The notes under the pieces are model-generated. The model saw only the letters and a program-made list of their open reading frames with translations. It searched no databases and was not told where the DNA came from. Position numbers and translations under genes: made by a program. From Acanthornis magna (Eukaryota > Chordata > Aves > Passeriformes > Acanthizidae): a DNA stretch of 64,000 nt. Shown piece by piece: positions 13,801 to 27,100 of the stretch; the stretch's first letter is position 1; every line of letters begins with the position of its first letter. The stretch is from assembly GCA_036785705.1 (NCBI GenBank), contig JAWUZG010000001.1, positions 5,704,001 through 5,768,000 on the forward strand, read 5' to 3'.

Positions 13801-16800
13801 GTGTTCCACAAATCCAAAATATTTTCCATAAGCAATCACTGATGAAAGTTTCTCATCATCTGTATTATTATTCTTTATATGAAGCATCAATTCTAAGCTA
13901 GTTCAGATCTTTTTTCTGCTAAGTCCAATGTGCTGCAGGTCTAGTCAGCAAGTATGGCTAGTGCTATTAACATTAAAAAAAAATCTGTCGTTTGCACCAA
14001 TGCACTGCAAACTTGCAAATTTTGCTTTCCAGTGCCTTGGTTGCTTCTGTGAATTTATGTAGAGGTAAACACAGTTTGATTTTCATTCTTCTTACATTAA
14101 GTATCAATGCTGATTTGATGCATGAGCTACTACTTAAGAGGGCATTTTGGGTACTGCCATGGAAACTAAGCCTTTGATCTAGAAAGCTTAAGTCCGGTGA
14201 TAATTAGGTTTTGGTAGTGAATGTCTGACACATACTTTTTAAATAAGGTTTAATACCAAGTAGGCCTGATTTAAAGATAAACAAATATTTTAGGAATCTG
14301 GATACAATAAGATTTCTTGCTGATGTCTATATTAAAACTAAACCACCTCAACCATAAAAAAAAGTTTTTCAAAATTTCTGGTGGATTCAGATAATGTTAT
14401 ATTTTGTGTGTTGCTGCTCTCTATGAGCATGAAAGTCTTAAAATACCATAAAGCTGTTCTTTTTGCTTATTTAACTCATTGGTATCACAGTAGAGGTGTA
14501 GATTTGTTGATTGTTGATAATTTTGCTCTTAATATATAGACTTGCAGATGTTCACACAAAGTGCTTGTATGAAATAATTCTGTCATTCTGATTTATCATT
14601 CTGATACTTTAGTACCAGTTTGTGAAGTGGTTTTGCTCATAATTAATGGTAGGTTGATCTTCAAAGGAGCTTAGATGCTAATGGCAGCAGATACAAATTT
14701 TCAGGAACAATGGAAGTTAAACTTCAGGAAGAAATAGAAAATAATGTTTTTCTAGAGACAAGCTGCATACTACCCTCTTTGTCCTATGAGGCACTGGAGT
14801 GCAAATGTTACTAAAACAAACAGCAAAGGAGTACATTTTAAGAGCAACATGCCTCTCTCCTTCTTCTAAAAATGTGAGTTCACTTGAAATGATTAATGGG
14901 AAAGGCTTTCTGGGGTTTTTTACTGCTGTTCTTTAAAGGGTTATAAAGATATATGAACCCCATGATATGCACAAATCCCATGCACAATGACTGCAAGTTT
15001 GATTCAGTAGCTTACACTCTGGTGTAAAACCTCAGAAAACAGTGGTAAGGAAATAATGAATCAGAATAATTTATTTTTCATTATCTTTTTCCTGTAAATT
15101 CAAGAGTGAAAAAAATATTCGAGTAGATTAGATTGTTTTGTGTTTTTTTCCAAATCTTATTTTGGATTTTCTATTTTAAATTCAACTCAGGTGTTATCTC
15201 AGTTTCTTCCTTGGAGTTAACAGCAGGGCACAATTTTTATTTTGATTAGTTTTAAAGTAACACCAGCTACGAGTTTTGTTACTCTGACAACTTTGAAATT
15301 AAAAAACCTGTAAAATTGGGACAAATTGGCCAACAGTACTGCACAAAGGAAGGGCCAAGGTCAACAATTAGTTCGTTACATTCCCAGAGTGTTGTACGGG
15401 ACTTTAAAAGCTCCGTGAATGTAAACCAGTCTTCGAAACATCCGCACAGCAAATTCACATGGTGCATGTCACAGATGTGGGTCATACCTGTATAATAACA
15501 TTAGTGTTACCCTCAAAATTTACATTGAATAAAATGAAAGTCATTGTACAAGGTAATGTGATTTCCACTAGAAGTTTTTTTTTACCATGGTAGGTTTTCT
15601 TACAGTGAAAATACACCCTTACCTCTGGGGAACTGATACATGACACAGTTTTAGTAATGTTGGTTTCTAAATCATAGGCCCCATACATCCACACAAAGAG
15701 ATTTTCTTTTTGATGTTGTGACAATGAAAAGGGGAACTCCCCCCCCCTTTTTTTCTAAATCTATTTTATAAAATTTGTAAAGAACTTATTTATTAATTAA
15801 GTCTGAGTATATTCCTGTTCCATAGGAAATCTTGTATTTTGCCCTCTTGAGTGAGGGCAGTGCCTGGCAAACTTATTATCCTAGTAAAGATTGTGAAGAA
15901 GACAAAAGGCTCTCTGTAAGGACACAAAAGTTACAGAGGAGTATGTCACCAGCAATACTATCTCTGTCTCATGTGGAGTCTTTCAGCATCATTCCAAAAA
16001 GTTTTCCTAGTCCAACCCGCTCTAGCAAAAAATCAGACATTCATCTCATGAGCCCAGGCATCATGCTCTAAAAATACCACTTAGGCAGCTGAAACACAGC
16101 CTTCACAATATTTCACATGAATCAACATGAAAACAAAACAAAATAATAGTCATACTTTAAGGTCACAGTACTGTCACGTGAAGACTTCTGTCTCTCCAAG
16201 CCAAATAATAAGCAGAAGGGTATGAACAGGGCCTGAAGGAAATGGTTTGCAGAGCTTTTTGCTCTGTAGGGAAAAACATGTTTTGGTGTGTTTTGATCAC
16301 TGAGACAAAAACTCATCCCTAACAAATCTTCCACTGCTTAATGCACAGCTGAAAAGTGATACAGCACTATGGTGTGGATGGAGAAGGATAGGATAGAACA
16401 GAAGTAACAGATCATCATGTTTCTGACTTTATTAGTGGAAAAAAACCCCGCCTTTAATTTAATAGAGATGACATTAATTCCCCTTTGATGAAACAGAGAT
16501 TTGAGAAGGCTGTGCAGATGGCCAGCACTGCCGAGAACAGCTCTGTCAGGGCTCCTTCCACATCCACAAGGACACAGCACGCCAGCAAAGCTCGATGGTC
16601 CATGGATCAGTGCTTCCACCTCTTCACGGGCCAAATTTCCACAAGCTGATGAGTGCATGTATGAGGTGGCAGCGATATACCAAGCTAAGTAAACCCTGTT
16701 TGTTATTCCATGGTACTTCTTGTGGTTCACCATTTGGGGTACAAGAAACCTCACCCAGGTGACCTTACTTGGCAGCTGTTTTAGCAGAAGAAAGATTTAA

Positions 16801-19800
16801 TGATATGTCAAGTGAGCTCTTCTGTTATCACTGCAATGGCTCCCTCCACACCAAGCTAAAGGCACATTAACAGGGTATTGTGGGAGAGCAGGCACAGCTG
16901 ATGCTCATGCAGGATTGGATCTGTGAAAAAAACAGATAACTGCTGTCTCCAGAGGGAAATTTCTGCCAAAATACACACTGACTTCCATAGTGCGTGGATT
17001 TAGCAGACGGTTTTTATTTAGCACCTTTATAAAGATTTAAATGTATATATATTGCATCATAAGAGAATACATCAATCACACTTCACATTATTAGATTAAA
17101 GATCTTGTAGGCTACAAATTTACTTATTGTTAGCATTTATCAGCATTTTCATGACCAATCACAAATCTGATGAGATTTGACAACACCCATTTGCAGCAAT
17201 TAATACAATCTCACAGAAAACACGGGTTTATGAACTTGATAATCTCAAGTGTTTTGGATTTGTTTGGGTTTAAAAATGCCAGTGGCTACTTGTCAAACTT
17301 CATTTGTAAATCAAAACTGTTTTTCAGTTCTACACCTGCAAAACAAGTGTTCAAAACTTGTAAACTTCTTTATGGATATATATTCTTGGCCTTCAGATAT
17401 AGTGGAAAGAGTCCAAGACAATTTTTTATGGCTGAATTATAAACACCTGAAAAATGGAGTTTGAAATGAAAATGCTGACACAGCTTTAATTATTGCAGCA
17501 TGAATGATTTTATTATACACTATCCACAGTGTCTATACATACAAAGTACATGCTCTAGTGTTCTAATATTTCCTTTAAGAAAAAAGCAATTACTTAGCAG
17601 ATGTAGAGACCTAAGCATAAATGGGCTAAAGCAATACCTTTATGCTGTTTGAAAACCTATATGGAATGTTATTACCACATAAAAGGGTTTATACTTTGGA
17701 AGACTCAAAGGTACAGAGAACCAGCTAAAGCAATAAACTGCTCTGGTGTACTTAATTAAAAAGCTTCATGTTACTGAAGTCAATTGAAAAACAGAAGGTT
17801 TGATTCTTTAAGGTAATTTTGTCCTTTTCTGTTAAGTGCTTATCAAGTGTTAAAGAATTAAATGCTGTCCCAGCAGTTTAAATTGAGAATAATTTGCTTT
17901 TCTTCTATTGAAGGCAATTCTTTATGCTGTCAGCCTAGACACATGTAATAAAATGGGCAATGTGGATGTAATTGGGTGACATGGTTGGATTTAATTTACC
18001 TTTAATTAACCAGAATTGTAGAAGAAGCGGAGAAATCAGTATTGAGACATTTCAGAAAATAATTTTTGTAATGTCAATCCCTTAACATAAAGCTGAAAAA
18101 CTTAGCAAAAAAGAAAAAAAAAAAGCCAAAGAAGATTGTTAAATTATATTCTAAGTTTATAAACACAGAACGTCAGTGTGGATTTTGACTCAGTCACATA
18201 AGTGACCAACCTCCAGGCTGGATATGTTAGGGAAACTAGAAGGCCTATGAGAAATAATGGATTTCTGTGCACTCTTTCAGTGATACTGTTCACGATCCAT
18301 TTTAAAGAAGTCAGTGCTTTTCTCTCTGTTTTTTCTTATTTTATTTTTTTTTCTTTCTAAAATGGTGGCACATCTTCATGAAAATTCCTCTTTTTGGGAA
18401 ACCTAAGGCTTTCACGCACTTTCTCAACAGATGAGTGTGGAATGTGCACAGTTGAATGAAGGCTCTTGTGGTTCCCTCTTTCTTGAGCGAGCTGTGAATT
18501 GTCCTTGGCATGGTTTGTGCTGTGAGTTGATGCCAAGAGCAGACAGAGAACAGCAGTGCCCTGGGCCCCACTCCAAGGACACACTCTGGAGCCAAATGCC
18601 ATGAGGTGGTGTTTTGGATTCACCAAGTCAGGTCTGTGCTGTGCTCTGGGAGCACCCACCTGGAGAGAGCTGCCAGCTCCCAAGGCTTTATGTACAGTGC
18701 TCAGCACAGCGCAAAGACATGGAGCAGAAAGCTGCTTCACCTGTAAAAAAATAGAAATTAACATGGGAATTGTTGCTGTTTTATTTCTGCTGTCTGTGTT
18801 CAAAGTTCTGTGCTGTTTTCCTCTCTATAACATATAAATGGGATCTAAAATTCAGGTAACACAGACAACAAAAGTGTTAAGAACAGAGTTTGTCACTGGC
18901 TCAAAAGTGTGTTTGGGTCCCATCTCGTTCCAGCATGGTTTAATGTCTGGAGAGAAGTACAGAACAGATATATTTTTAGTTACTTGGAAAAAAGGTGAAG
19001 AACTTGGTGACAGTCAATTATAAATGTTTAACCAAACTTATGGGATATAGGATTACATTCATTCTGAGTTCATTCCTATTTCAGATCTAACAGTCGTGGT
19101 AGAATTAGAACACTTGATAAAAAATTTGAGATTGCTACAACAGGTAATTACCATTGCTGAATTACTGACTTTAATTTTTCTAATTCCAGTTCCAGCTTTT
19201 CATTTTTGTAACATTAGTGTCCACATAATTTATAGTCCTTCTATCCTTTTTTCTTATTTTTGGTCTAAATAATTGTGATTTTTTTTACAGATACTGGTCT
19301 CAGATTAATTTCTAGTTATATAGGCTACTCTATATACTCACCAGAGGCAGGTAAGGACTTCCGCTGAATTATTAATCTTTTAGGTTGATACTATTGACCT
19401 CTGGACATAACTCTTTCCTTCCACTGAAAGACCAGTAGTAACTGTAGAAGGACTCTGTAACACTCACTTCCAGTCTGGAGATGCCTGTATTAGATGCTTA
19501 ATGATACACATGATAAATCTGGAGTTGGATTCAATATCATGTTATAAATTATATTCTCCATCTCTTTGCTCACTCTCTGAAAACCTCTGAAAGCATGACA
19601 CCAGAACTGAAAACAACATCCAATGGCAGTTACGCTAAGGAAAAAAAAAGAATACAGAAGTAATTTAATTTCAGCAACCCATATTTCTTTCTTTGGTTTT
19701 GATTACAGCCCTTCTTTTCATTTCAAGACAATGAAAATAGTAATCCTATCAGTTCTGCTTATTGTAGAGGTGTGGCTTGATTGCTTTTCGTGTGACTCAC

Positions 19801-20569
19801 ATTTTACATCAGCTCATGTAAATTAGAATCAGGCTCTGTATATATAAAATTTTAGGTCTCAATGAGTTCATATTTCATTTACTCCTAACCTTTTCCTTTA
19901 ATTAACTGTATTATACCCATACTGCATAATGCAACATAATATTTCAATCAATCTTTAAGCTAGCTTCATGAGAGGATATTATGTTTCTTCTGCATGATAT
20001 ATATTAGGTGAAATCAAATATACTAAAATCCTATATAGTTCACATTCAAAATGAATGTCTACCAAACAATTTAGCAATCTAACTTGTAACCAGGATGCTG
20101 ACTAAATTTATAAATAATTTCTTCATTATTGTCAGAATGCTGGAATGCAAACCAGCAATGGGGCAAATTTTCAAATACAGTATGGATTTTACACACACTA
20201 TAAAGTAAGGGAGGGGGAAGAGCGTGGTGAATTCAAGGCAGCAATATGATCTCAACATAGAAAAGAAATTTCCTGTTTTTCAGACAGGTACATTTAACAG
20301 TTATTACTGTTTCATGATAGTCATGTATTGAAAAACTTACGGGCACAGAAAAATAAGTAAAGCTTACTTCAGAATACTTAGCAAGAAAAAAATTAAATAG
20401 TGGGGTAGTCTAATATTTCATTTTCCAATTGTTACAGTGAGTCTAGGAGCAGGTCAGTAAGGAACAATGAATCCACCCTTCTGTTCTCAGTTGCCCTGGT
20501 GTAAATCTAGAAATGTTTCTTTCCTGCAGGGGTTAATGCCAGAGAACAGTAATGCCATCAAATCCCTGG
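10861..20569. other. gene-free AT-rich region
   Basis: No exon, RNA gene or interspersed repeat is recognised over nearly 10 kb. Two GC-richer patches, 16,480-16,760 and 18,420-18,740, carry longer open frames on both strands (138 codons at 16338-16754 minus, 148 codons at 18357-18803 minus). Both begin with non-ATG codons and match no family I know. Around 17,940-18,070 the sequence has dense TTAATT/TAATT homeodomain-like cores of the kind seen in developmental enhancers. A C-run/T-run sits at 15,739-15,755. The remainder shows nothing I can name. Confidence 0.5.
12129..12160. repeat. perfect 16-bp tandem duplication
   Basis: The 16-mer TAACTAATAAATAGCA occurs twice with no spacer (12129-12144 and 12145-12160). 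The two units are identical, which suggests a recent local duplication by replication slippage. No coding or regulatory role is implied. Confidence 0.95.
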
Positions 20570-20770
20570 CACGTGTACAAGCAAGAAGTGAGTCAAGCCT
20601 GAAAACAATGAAAACAGATAGAAAAGGGGCCAATTAGTCATATCATTGATAAAATTAAATATGACACAAATAGAGCTAATTATGTCCTTGCTCTCAATTC
20701 AGATTTTATTAGTTTGGGAGCCCTTGGAGGTAGCCTAAATTATATGTATTATGTTTAGTTTGATGGGATT
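20570..20770. promoter_or_regulatory. candidate conserved non-coding element with homeodomain-type sites
   Basis: The segment contains CAATTAG at 20631-20637 and TAATTA at 20677-20682, plus a GATAA core between them, within unique sequence. Clusters like this are typical of vertebrate developmental enhancers, but short AT-rich motifs also arise by chance in AT-rich DNA. The call is inferred from composition. Confidence 0.22.
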
Positions 20771-23087
20771 TTTTACCCTGTTTGCTTTATGTCCTCATGG
20801 GCAGGATCCCCAGCTGGCACAGAAGAGTTGCTATTACCTTCAGTAGGACTGGAAGCATTTACACAGTGGAGGAACCCCAGCTGGATTTGTTGGCTGACTA
20901 ACTGGACCCTTGGATAATTTTTTTACTTCTTTTTCTTCTCTTCTCCTTTTTTTACATATGAAAGCATTTAAGTTTTAATCTCACAGTGTTTGTCTGCTAG
21001 TTTGAGAAAAATGAACATTAGCATACAACCGCTTTGATGGAAAAAGGAAAACTAGCAACTTAGTCTCTGTTAAAGATGAAAAACTGAGCTGGGAAAAAAA
21101 ACAACCCTTTTATTCTGCAGCAGTGCAAATGTGTTCTATAGCGCAGCCTTGATCTCTTCGTTCCCAGATGCTGGAACCAGTTAAAGTTCACAACAGTCCT
21201 TATTTAGTATGTGCCTTTCCCACACAAACAGAGCATGGACAGGCAGGGGATGATATGTATCCAGATCCTGTAATAATATTAAGTAGCTCTCTTTTATTTT
21301 GTCTCTAGCATAGCACATGGAACCAGGAATAATAGGTCTCAGCTGGCACTTTAGTAATACTAGTTATAATTACACCCCTGAAAGATGCATTAAAAGAACA
21401 TTATTATTATTATTATAGTGGAGTTAATCACTTCTCTGTTTCAATATCTGGAATCTTGCTCCCTTCCCCCTCACGGATTGCATTGCACGTGTAGTGCCAA
21501 CTTTGGGAAGAGAATCTTCAGTGTTTTGTTTTCTCATCATCATTTCCATGGGTGGCTGCAGATTGTCTTATAAATACAATATCAAATACACGTGCTTTGA
21601 TTACAGAACTGTGAATATTTCTGTGGGTCTTGCTTCTCTATTATGCCAACTCTTCACAAATATGTATTTATATGTACAGCTCACTTTTGAAATAGGAGAG
21701 TGTTATTAATCCCATTTGGGAGGGATCCTTTATCAGCAGGATGCTCTTCCAGTTGATTTACATGGTACAAAATGAACTTTACATAATATTTGTAAAAGGC
21801 AACTCCTCTTATAGATTTGTTGTGTCATCAGAAAATGTATATAACTTTAATGAAGCATTTATTAAATTTATAAATTACAATCACAGAGACAATCTGGACA
21901 AATCCGAATTGGCATAATTGTGAAGAATAACCATAATTCATCAATGCTATGTTGTTAAACAGAGGTCAGTGTGTCATGTAACAGCACTCCATTCCCAAAT
22001 CCATGCTCGTGACAGAGGGTATGGTGGTCAGCCTTGTAAGAGACCAGCTGAGAAGCAAAGACACATTAGAAAAAAATTTAAATCAGTTAAGGTGCAATAC
22101 TCTCCTCTGATTCACAGCCACTATATGAACTGTGGTTGTTGAAAGCGTACCTTGACACAAGAGAATAAAGTGAAGATATATGAGGATAAATTATAAAATC
22201 AAATACGATAAAGAAATACAAGGTTTTGTTAAGAGAAAGACATAAGCAACACCACAGGTACTTGGTCAGATTCCTTTATGCAGAGGTACAGAAAGAAAAG
22301 AAAGTTCATGGGGAGCTTCCTTGCACTTTTTGCTGTTGGAAATAAACTTTCTAATTTTTTACTTTTACGCTTGGTCTAAAACCCCCCTGAAATTCCATAA
22401 AATTAGTTTTTCCATGGGTTTCAGCTGGTTTTGAATCAGTCTTTGAATGTAAACTCTGGATCAGGTAGACTCATAGCAGACAACTTCCTGCAGGATGTGT
22501 GAATGGATAAGAAAGGATATTCTAAATTTGAGTGATACATACAGAGAGAGAAATTCTGAGCATCCGCCATCAATCCTTTCCCTTCTTTGAACTATTTTAT
22601 TCCTGATTCATTACAGAACTTTGCAATGAGGCAATTACATTTTATTGGCTTTAAGGAGATGAGGTTAGGTGCTGCAAATGGTGGTATGCCATTTTTAACA
22701 CCTGTTGAGAGTTTTTCCTAGTTGATCACAAAGGAGGCATTTTCTGCAGATGTTGTTTTCCTGAAAAATTACTAACATAATCTTTCCATAATACCAGCAG
22801 CTGTAATAATACCATTAATAACCACTTGACTGCTTAATCAACATTCATTGGTTAGCAGCAGCTTTCCACAATGTTTTTAAGATGATTTAGCACAAAGGTT
22901 GGCAAGACCTTTTTGACAGAGTATTTTTTGTGTGAATAAATTGCCAAAGTCTCACAGGTACTTTTGAGAGGAGCATGTCACTGCTGGTGATAGTCTAAGC
23001 AGAACCCATCCCTCAAAGTAAGGGATATGACAGGTGGTTTTGTGGAGCAAAAATGTAGAGAAACTCACACAAGATTTTTGGGCGCTC
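20771..23087. other. gene-free region
   Basis: No gene or named repeat is seen. A short (ATT)n microsatellite lies at 21400-21417. A stretch around 22,600-22,870 is rich in AATTA/TAAT cores and reads as unique sequence. Open frames are short, the longest about 71 codons, and do not resemble proteins. Confidence 0.55.
21400..21417. repeat. (ATT)6 microsatellite
   Basis: Six uninterrupted ATT units. It is a short simple repeat with no further context. Confidence 0.95.
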
Positions 23088-23123
23088 AGTTCATCTCTTT
23101 AGGATGAACTAAAGAGATGAACT
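23088..23123. repeat. perfect 15-bp inverted repeat (hairpin, 6-nt loop)
   Basis: AGTTCATCTCTTTAG at 23088-23102 is followed by the six bases GATGAA and then CTAAAGAGATGAACT at 23109-23123, the exact reverse complement of the first arm. A transcript would form a 15-bp stem with a 6-nt loop. A second perfect stem begins at the very next base. The stem is shorter than a typical pre-microRNA, so I call it only a structural repeat, probably made by a quasi-palindrome or template-switch event. Confidence 0.95.
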
Positions 23124-23148
23124 CAAAGAGCTTTCAGCAAGCTCTTTG
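23124..23148. repeat. perfect 10-bp inverted repeat adjoining the first hairpin
   Basis: CAAAGAGCTT at 23124-23133 and AAGCTCTTTG at 23139-23148 are exact reverse complements with a 5-nt loop, TCAGC. The arms share the AAAGAG/CTCTTT core with the preceding 15-bp inverted repeat, so alternative pairings between the two hairpins are possible. A short TTTCAGC...GCTGAAA pairing overlaps its right side. Confidence 0.95.
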
Positions 23149-23980
23149 GCCTGCTGAAATTTCTGCTCTTCAGGTGAGAGGATCAGAGATAATTTTCTTT
23201 CCACCATCTGAAGGCCCCTGGAGCACAGTCTGTGTTGGGTGAGGGTGTCCATCCTGACGTCCCTCAGCTAAGGCTTGTTATGGGACAGAAAAATTCCTAG
23301 CTTAATCTGTATTTATCATGGACTGCACACAGGGGTTGATTGGTTCTGGAATTGGTTCTGGATGTTTAGGTTTGGGAATTTAATCCTTTGGCCTGAAACA
23401 CAGTGAAATGAAATCACTGAAGAAAAAGGCCTGAGAACTGTGTGACTTTTGTGTGAGAGTGTCACAATGTGGGATATTTTTTCCAGGTGTTTAAGCTACA
23501 TTTTGGATCATCCATTCTTTATCCCTCTCTGTTGAGGCTTTCTTTCAACCAATGCCATTCCTAGATTTCTCCCTGCCAACTTGGCGAGCAGACATGCTAG
23601 TTTCCAAAACTTCCATCTTGACCTCTTACAGAAAAGAGAGACACTTTGTTTAGGCTGAATGTCTTCTGGTGAAAAAGTACAAAACCTTTAAAAAGATAAA
23701 TAAATGTGATGTGTTCTACCCTCTTTTGTGGCAGCAGAACATCACAGCAGGACCTGGAAGTATTGCAAATGTTTAACAGGAAACAATCAGCTAAATGTAG
23801 AATAAGATCTATTTGGTAATTAAAATGATGAATGTTTGTACTAATATGAAGATTATGAAAAACTCCAATCATTAGAAGGAAGGTGATTTTATTTTTTGCT
23901 GTGCATGATGAGCGTAATCAACATCAGTAATTCTTAAATACCAGAATACTCCTATTGATCTGTGGAAATATTTATATCTG
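23149..23980. other. gene-free stretch
   Basis: No gene or family repeat is seen. A 12-bp unit ATTGGTTCTGGA is tandemly repeated twice near 23339-23362. A 91-codon minus-strand frame (23597-23872) matches nothing known to me. Confidence 0.55.
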
Positions 23981-24103
23981 CGGTGTGGCTGAGCCCCAAT
24001 GAGCTGCTAAGCCCAAGGCAGCTCCTCACTCAGAGGGCAGAAGCACAAAAGTGAAAAATTCATTGGCTGAGATAAAGACAATTTAATAAGTCAAGAAGAA
24101 ATG
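23981..24103 (-). mobile_element. fragment of avian endogenous retrovirus LTR, 3' end, minus strand
   Basis: The segment starts with a diverged LTR terminus (GTGTGGCTGAGCCCCA) and continues through CTAAGC, CAGCTCCTCACTCA and GAGATAAAGACAATTTAATA. In reverse complement this is the end of the passerine LTR group seen more fully at 46,683-47,270: the ATTAAA polyadenylation region, the TTTATCTCA motif, then the terminus. Only about 120 bases remain, and the U3 side is missing or unrecognisable. No retroviral internal sequence adjoins it. It is an old, truncated solo LTR. I am not certain whether the family belongs to ERVL or ERVK. Confidence 0.75.
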
Positions 24104-27100
24104 AAAAAACCCCAAAAAACCCAAAAAGCCCCAAAAACTCTGAGACTGATCTTTGGGCAGACATGTATGTGACTTTGTGTGTTCCTGAAAATTCAGTGAA
24201 AATGGCTGTAGGAAATTCTTATGCTAATTCTTCCACTTCATTTTAAATATTATTCAGTATACAGGGATTAATTTGGTAAGATTAATTACTTTAATTCCAA
24301 AACTTTTGCGGCAAAATAGAAAATAACATTTTTCAAGTAATATTTCCTTAAACCTAAAGGAATATTAGACTATATTCATGGATCTGTTAACATATCTAGT
24401 CTGGAATAACACAGGATATAGATTTTTTGGGGTGAAAGTTTTATAAAGCTTACAAGATTCTGAGGGATTTATAGTTTTCATTGTCCTTGAGACAATTTTA
24501 ATTTTTTAAAATTATTGCAGTGCAAACAAGACATGACTTGGCTTCACTTTCTGTCATCAGATAAAAAACAACCTGAAACATGGAGGAAAAAGATTATGAA
24601 CAAATATAAACCAAAGGTAGGGTGAAGTGAGGGATTTTACACAAGATTTTTTGAAATCTAAGCTTGAAATTTCTGAGAAACACTCATGTCTTTGACTTCC
24701 AGAAACCTTAATTCCCTTGATCTTGCATTCTCTCACTGAAAGTTTCTTGCATTTCTGTAGCATAAGCATCATTCAGCAGTTATTAATGCCTAATTAAAAC
24801 CACAGTCATGAAGCAGTTTCCTGAAGAGCTCCTTTAGGGATACCAGTGTATCTTTTCCAGACCTGTGTCTCTTTCTGCTATTTCTGAGATGGAGATAGCT
24901 GAGTCACAGTGAATGCTAATTTCTGTAATGACTTTGCCTCATGCAGAGGCATTCCCTCTGGAGTGAAGAAATGACATTGCTGCAAATGCATCAGCTCATT
25001 TAGAAGGACCTGCACCAGCATTAATCTGTCATGTCCTCCAGGGAACACCAGGTAAGAGGAAAAGAAAGAGAAAAGTCACCTCAACAGACAAGCTGTTCTC
25101 TATGAAAACAAGGCTGCTTTTTGCATTTCATTTCAACAGTTTGGGTCAAAAGTGACCCAGGAAAACTCATCATGATTTTTTTCTTGAAATTTTTTTTGTT
25201 GCTCTTATTGCATTTTGTGGACTTCACAGTCTTCCTCCTCTCTGTCTCATGCAACTTCTTAATTTCTTTTCCCTTACTTTTCTGGACTCTACATTTTTAC
25301 TCTACTGTCATTCTGACATATACTGCCGCTTTCCATATAATTTTCTTTTTGTATTCTGCCTCGTGCGCCTTTTTAGTCTCCTGTTTCTCTTTACTTTGAC
25401 TTTACCAGACAATACTTTTCCTGTTTTCCTATTTTTCCCCTGTAGTTTGTATGAGATCTTGTTGTCAGGGTTCTTGGTTTTTTGAGTCATTCCTTGGTTC
25501 TTCCCCTGCTTCTCAGCTACCTCTAAAACATCTTTGTCTTTCCAACCTCTACTATTTAAAGCCTTCATTTTAGTATCTTTTCCATTATTTTTATGCCATA
25601 AAATGTCTTGTGGTGAGGAATTTGCAGCAGGTGCTGAATAAGTAAAATGGTTAAAGCCTTTGTTTAAAATCAAGGATGTTGGTATTACTGTAGGGAGAAG
25701 GTGTAAGAACTGAACGAGACAGAGACGAGACAGGTATAAGAACTGAATTCATGTTTCTGGACAACTTTCTCCTTTAAACTCTTAGAAAATGCTCATTGTT
25801 TGCAAAATATTTATTATGGTAGCATTAATAGTAAGGAACATACGAAGGACAAAGTCACCTTTTTAGATGCACTAAGAACTGAACTTCACTAAAGATTGTC
25901 ACACAGAACTGTGGCATATTACTTCAGCCTCAGGTGTTGATTTTGCCTCACTAAATTCCTAAGAATATGCTTATTCTTCCTTCCTTCTCCTAATTTCTTG
26001 CATATTGGTGTATATACTGACAGGCAGTTGTTACATTTCACTTCAGGGATTTCTGTACTTCAGTGCTTGATGAAGTAATCCCTTTGTCTAGTTTCTATTT
26101 AAAATCTCTTGGGATAAAAGGTAACACATGAAGATGTGTAGAATTGCACTCATTCCAATCTAGCTGTAAAAAATTGAAAGATATAATACAAAAAAAAAAA
26201 AGGTGCAGATAATAAAATTCTGTGAGCAAGAGATATTAGGAAAAAGTACTGAATCATTTAATTCCAAAATAACATTTAATTCCAAAATAACACCTTGATT
26301 TTTATACAAACCTTTCATTGGGTGACTCATCTGTAAAATGTTGAGGTCAGCAAACAACGGCTGCATACAGGAAAAAGTCCTAATGACCACCCGTTCCATG
26401 TAAAGTATCAAGGTTTTGCTTATTGTATATGACACAGAAGGAGGAAGTAACACAACCTGCATTTTATTACTTGAATCAGATGCAAAAGGTTTTCAAAACT
26501 TCAAATTCAACTGAAAGCAGCTGTTGGGAAAATATCATTACATTATACCTTAAGCTACAAAAGCCAATTTAATGGTGACATTTTATTTTATTCAGATGGT
26601 CCTTTCTTTTATTCTGTCTAACCCGGTAAAGCCTGTGGAAATTGTATCTGGATGAAATCACCAGAAGGTGAAGGGCCCATGACTAAAAACATTCTTTAAA
26701 GATTATTCAAGGTTACAGTCAAATGGACTAGCAGCACTAACGAGAGCAAAGGTCTCCATAGCTACAGGAAGTAATATTACATTGTTTAGTAGGGCCTATA
26801 AGAAAACACAGTCTTGTTACTAGATTTGGTTAAATGTCAATTAAAGTGTTGAACAAAACCATTAGATACTAAAGCAAACACAGATATTTTGAAATGTGGG
26901 GATGTAATTTCTCCAAACCAGGGTAGAATGGAGTCTGCAGGTGGAATTACCTCACACCTGATTCACTTCAACTTATAGCCATTGCACCAGTTTAACTAAC
27001 TCTTCCCCTGGCATGAGTAAATTATTTTTCTATCTGTCTCTCATCTTGGATATGAATACATTGGTCCTACGTGGGGACTGAGCAGAGCCATTGTACTTAC

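Noticed and set aside
16338..16754. 138-codon minus-strand frame in a GC-richer patch
   Set aside because: It starts with GTG, overlaps a 63-codon plus-strand frame over the same patch, and shows no domain or family resemblance. No splice-site pair defines an exon.
18357..18803. 148-codon minus-strand frame
   Set aside because: It starts with a TTG codon and overlaps frames of similar length in other frames and on the other strand. No recognisable protein.
24104..24137. C clusters in an A-rich run that might form an i-motif or resemble telomeric repeat
   Set aside because: Only three irregular C runs are present and the spacing varies, so it fits neither a telomere repeat nor a four-run structure.
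25308..25673. Lys/Arg-rich 121-codon minus-strand frame resembling a basic nuclear protein
   Set aside because: The composition follows from a T-rich plus strand, and a Phe/Leu-rich frame covers part of it on the other strand.
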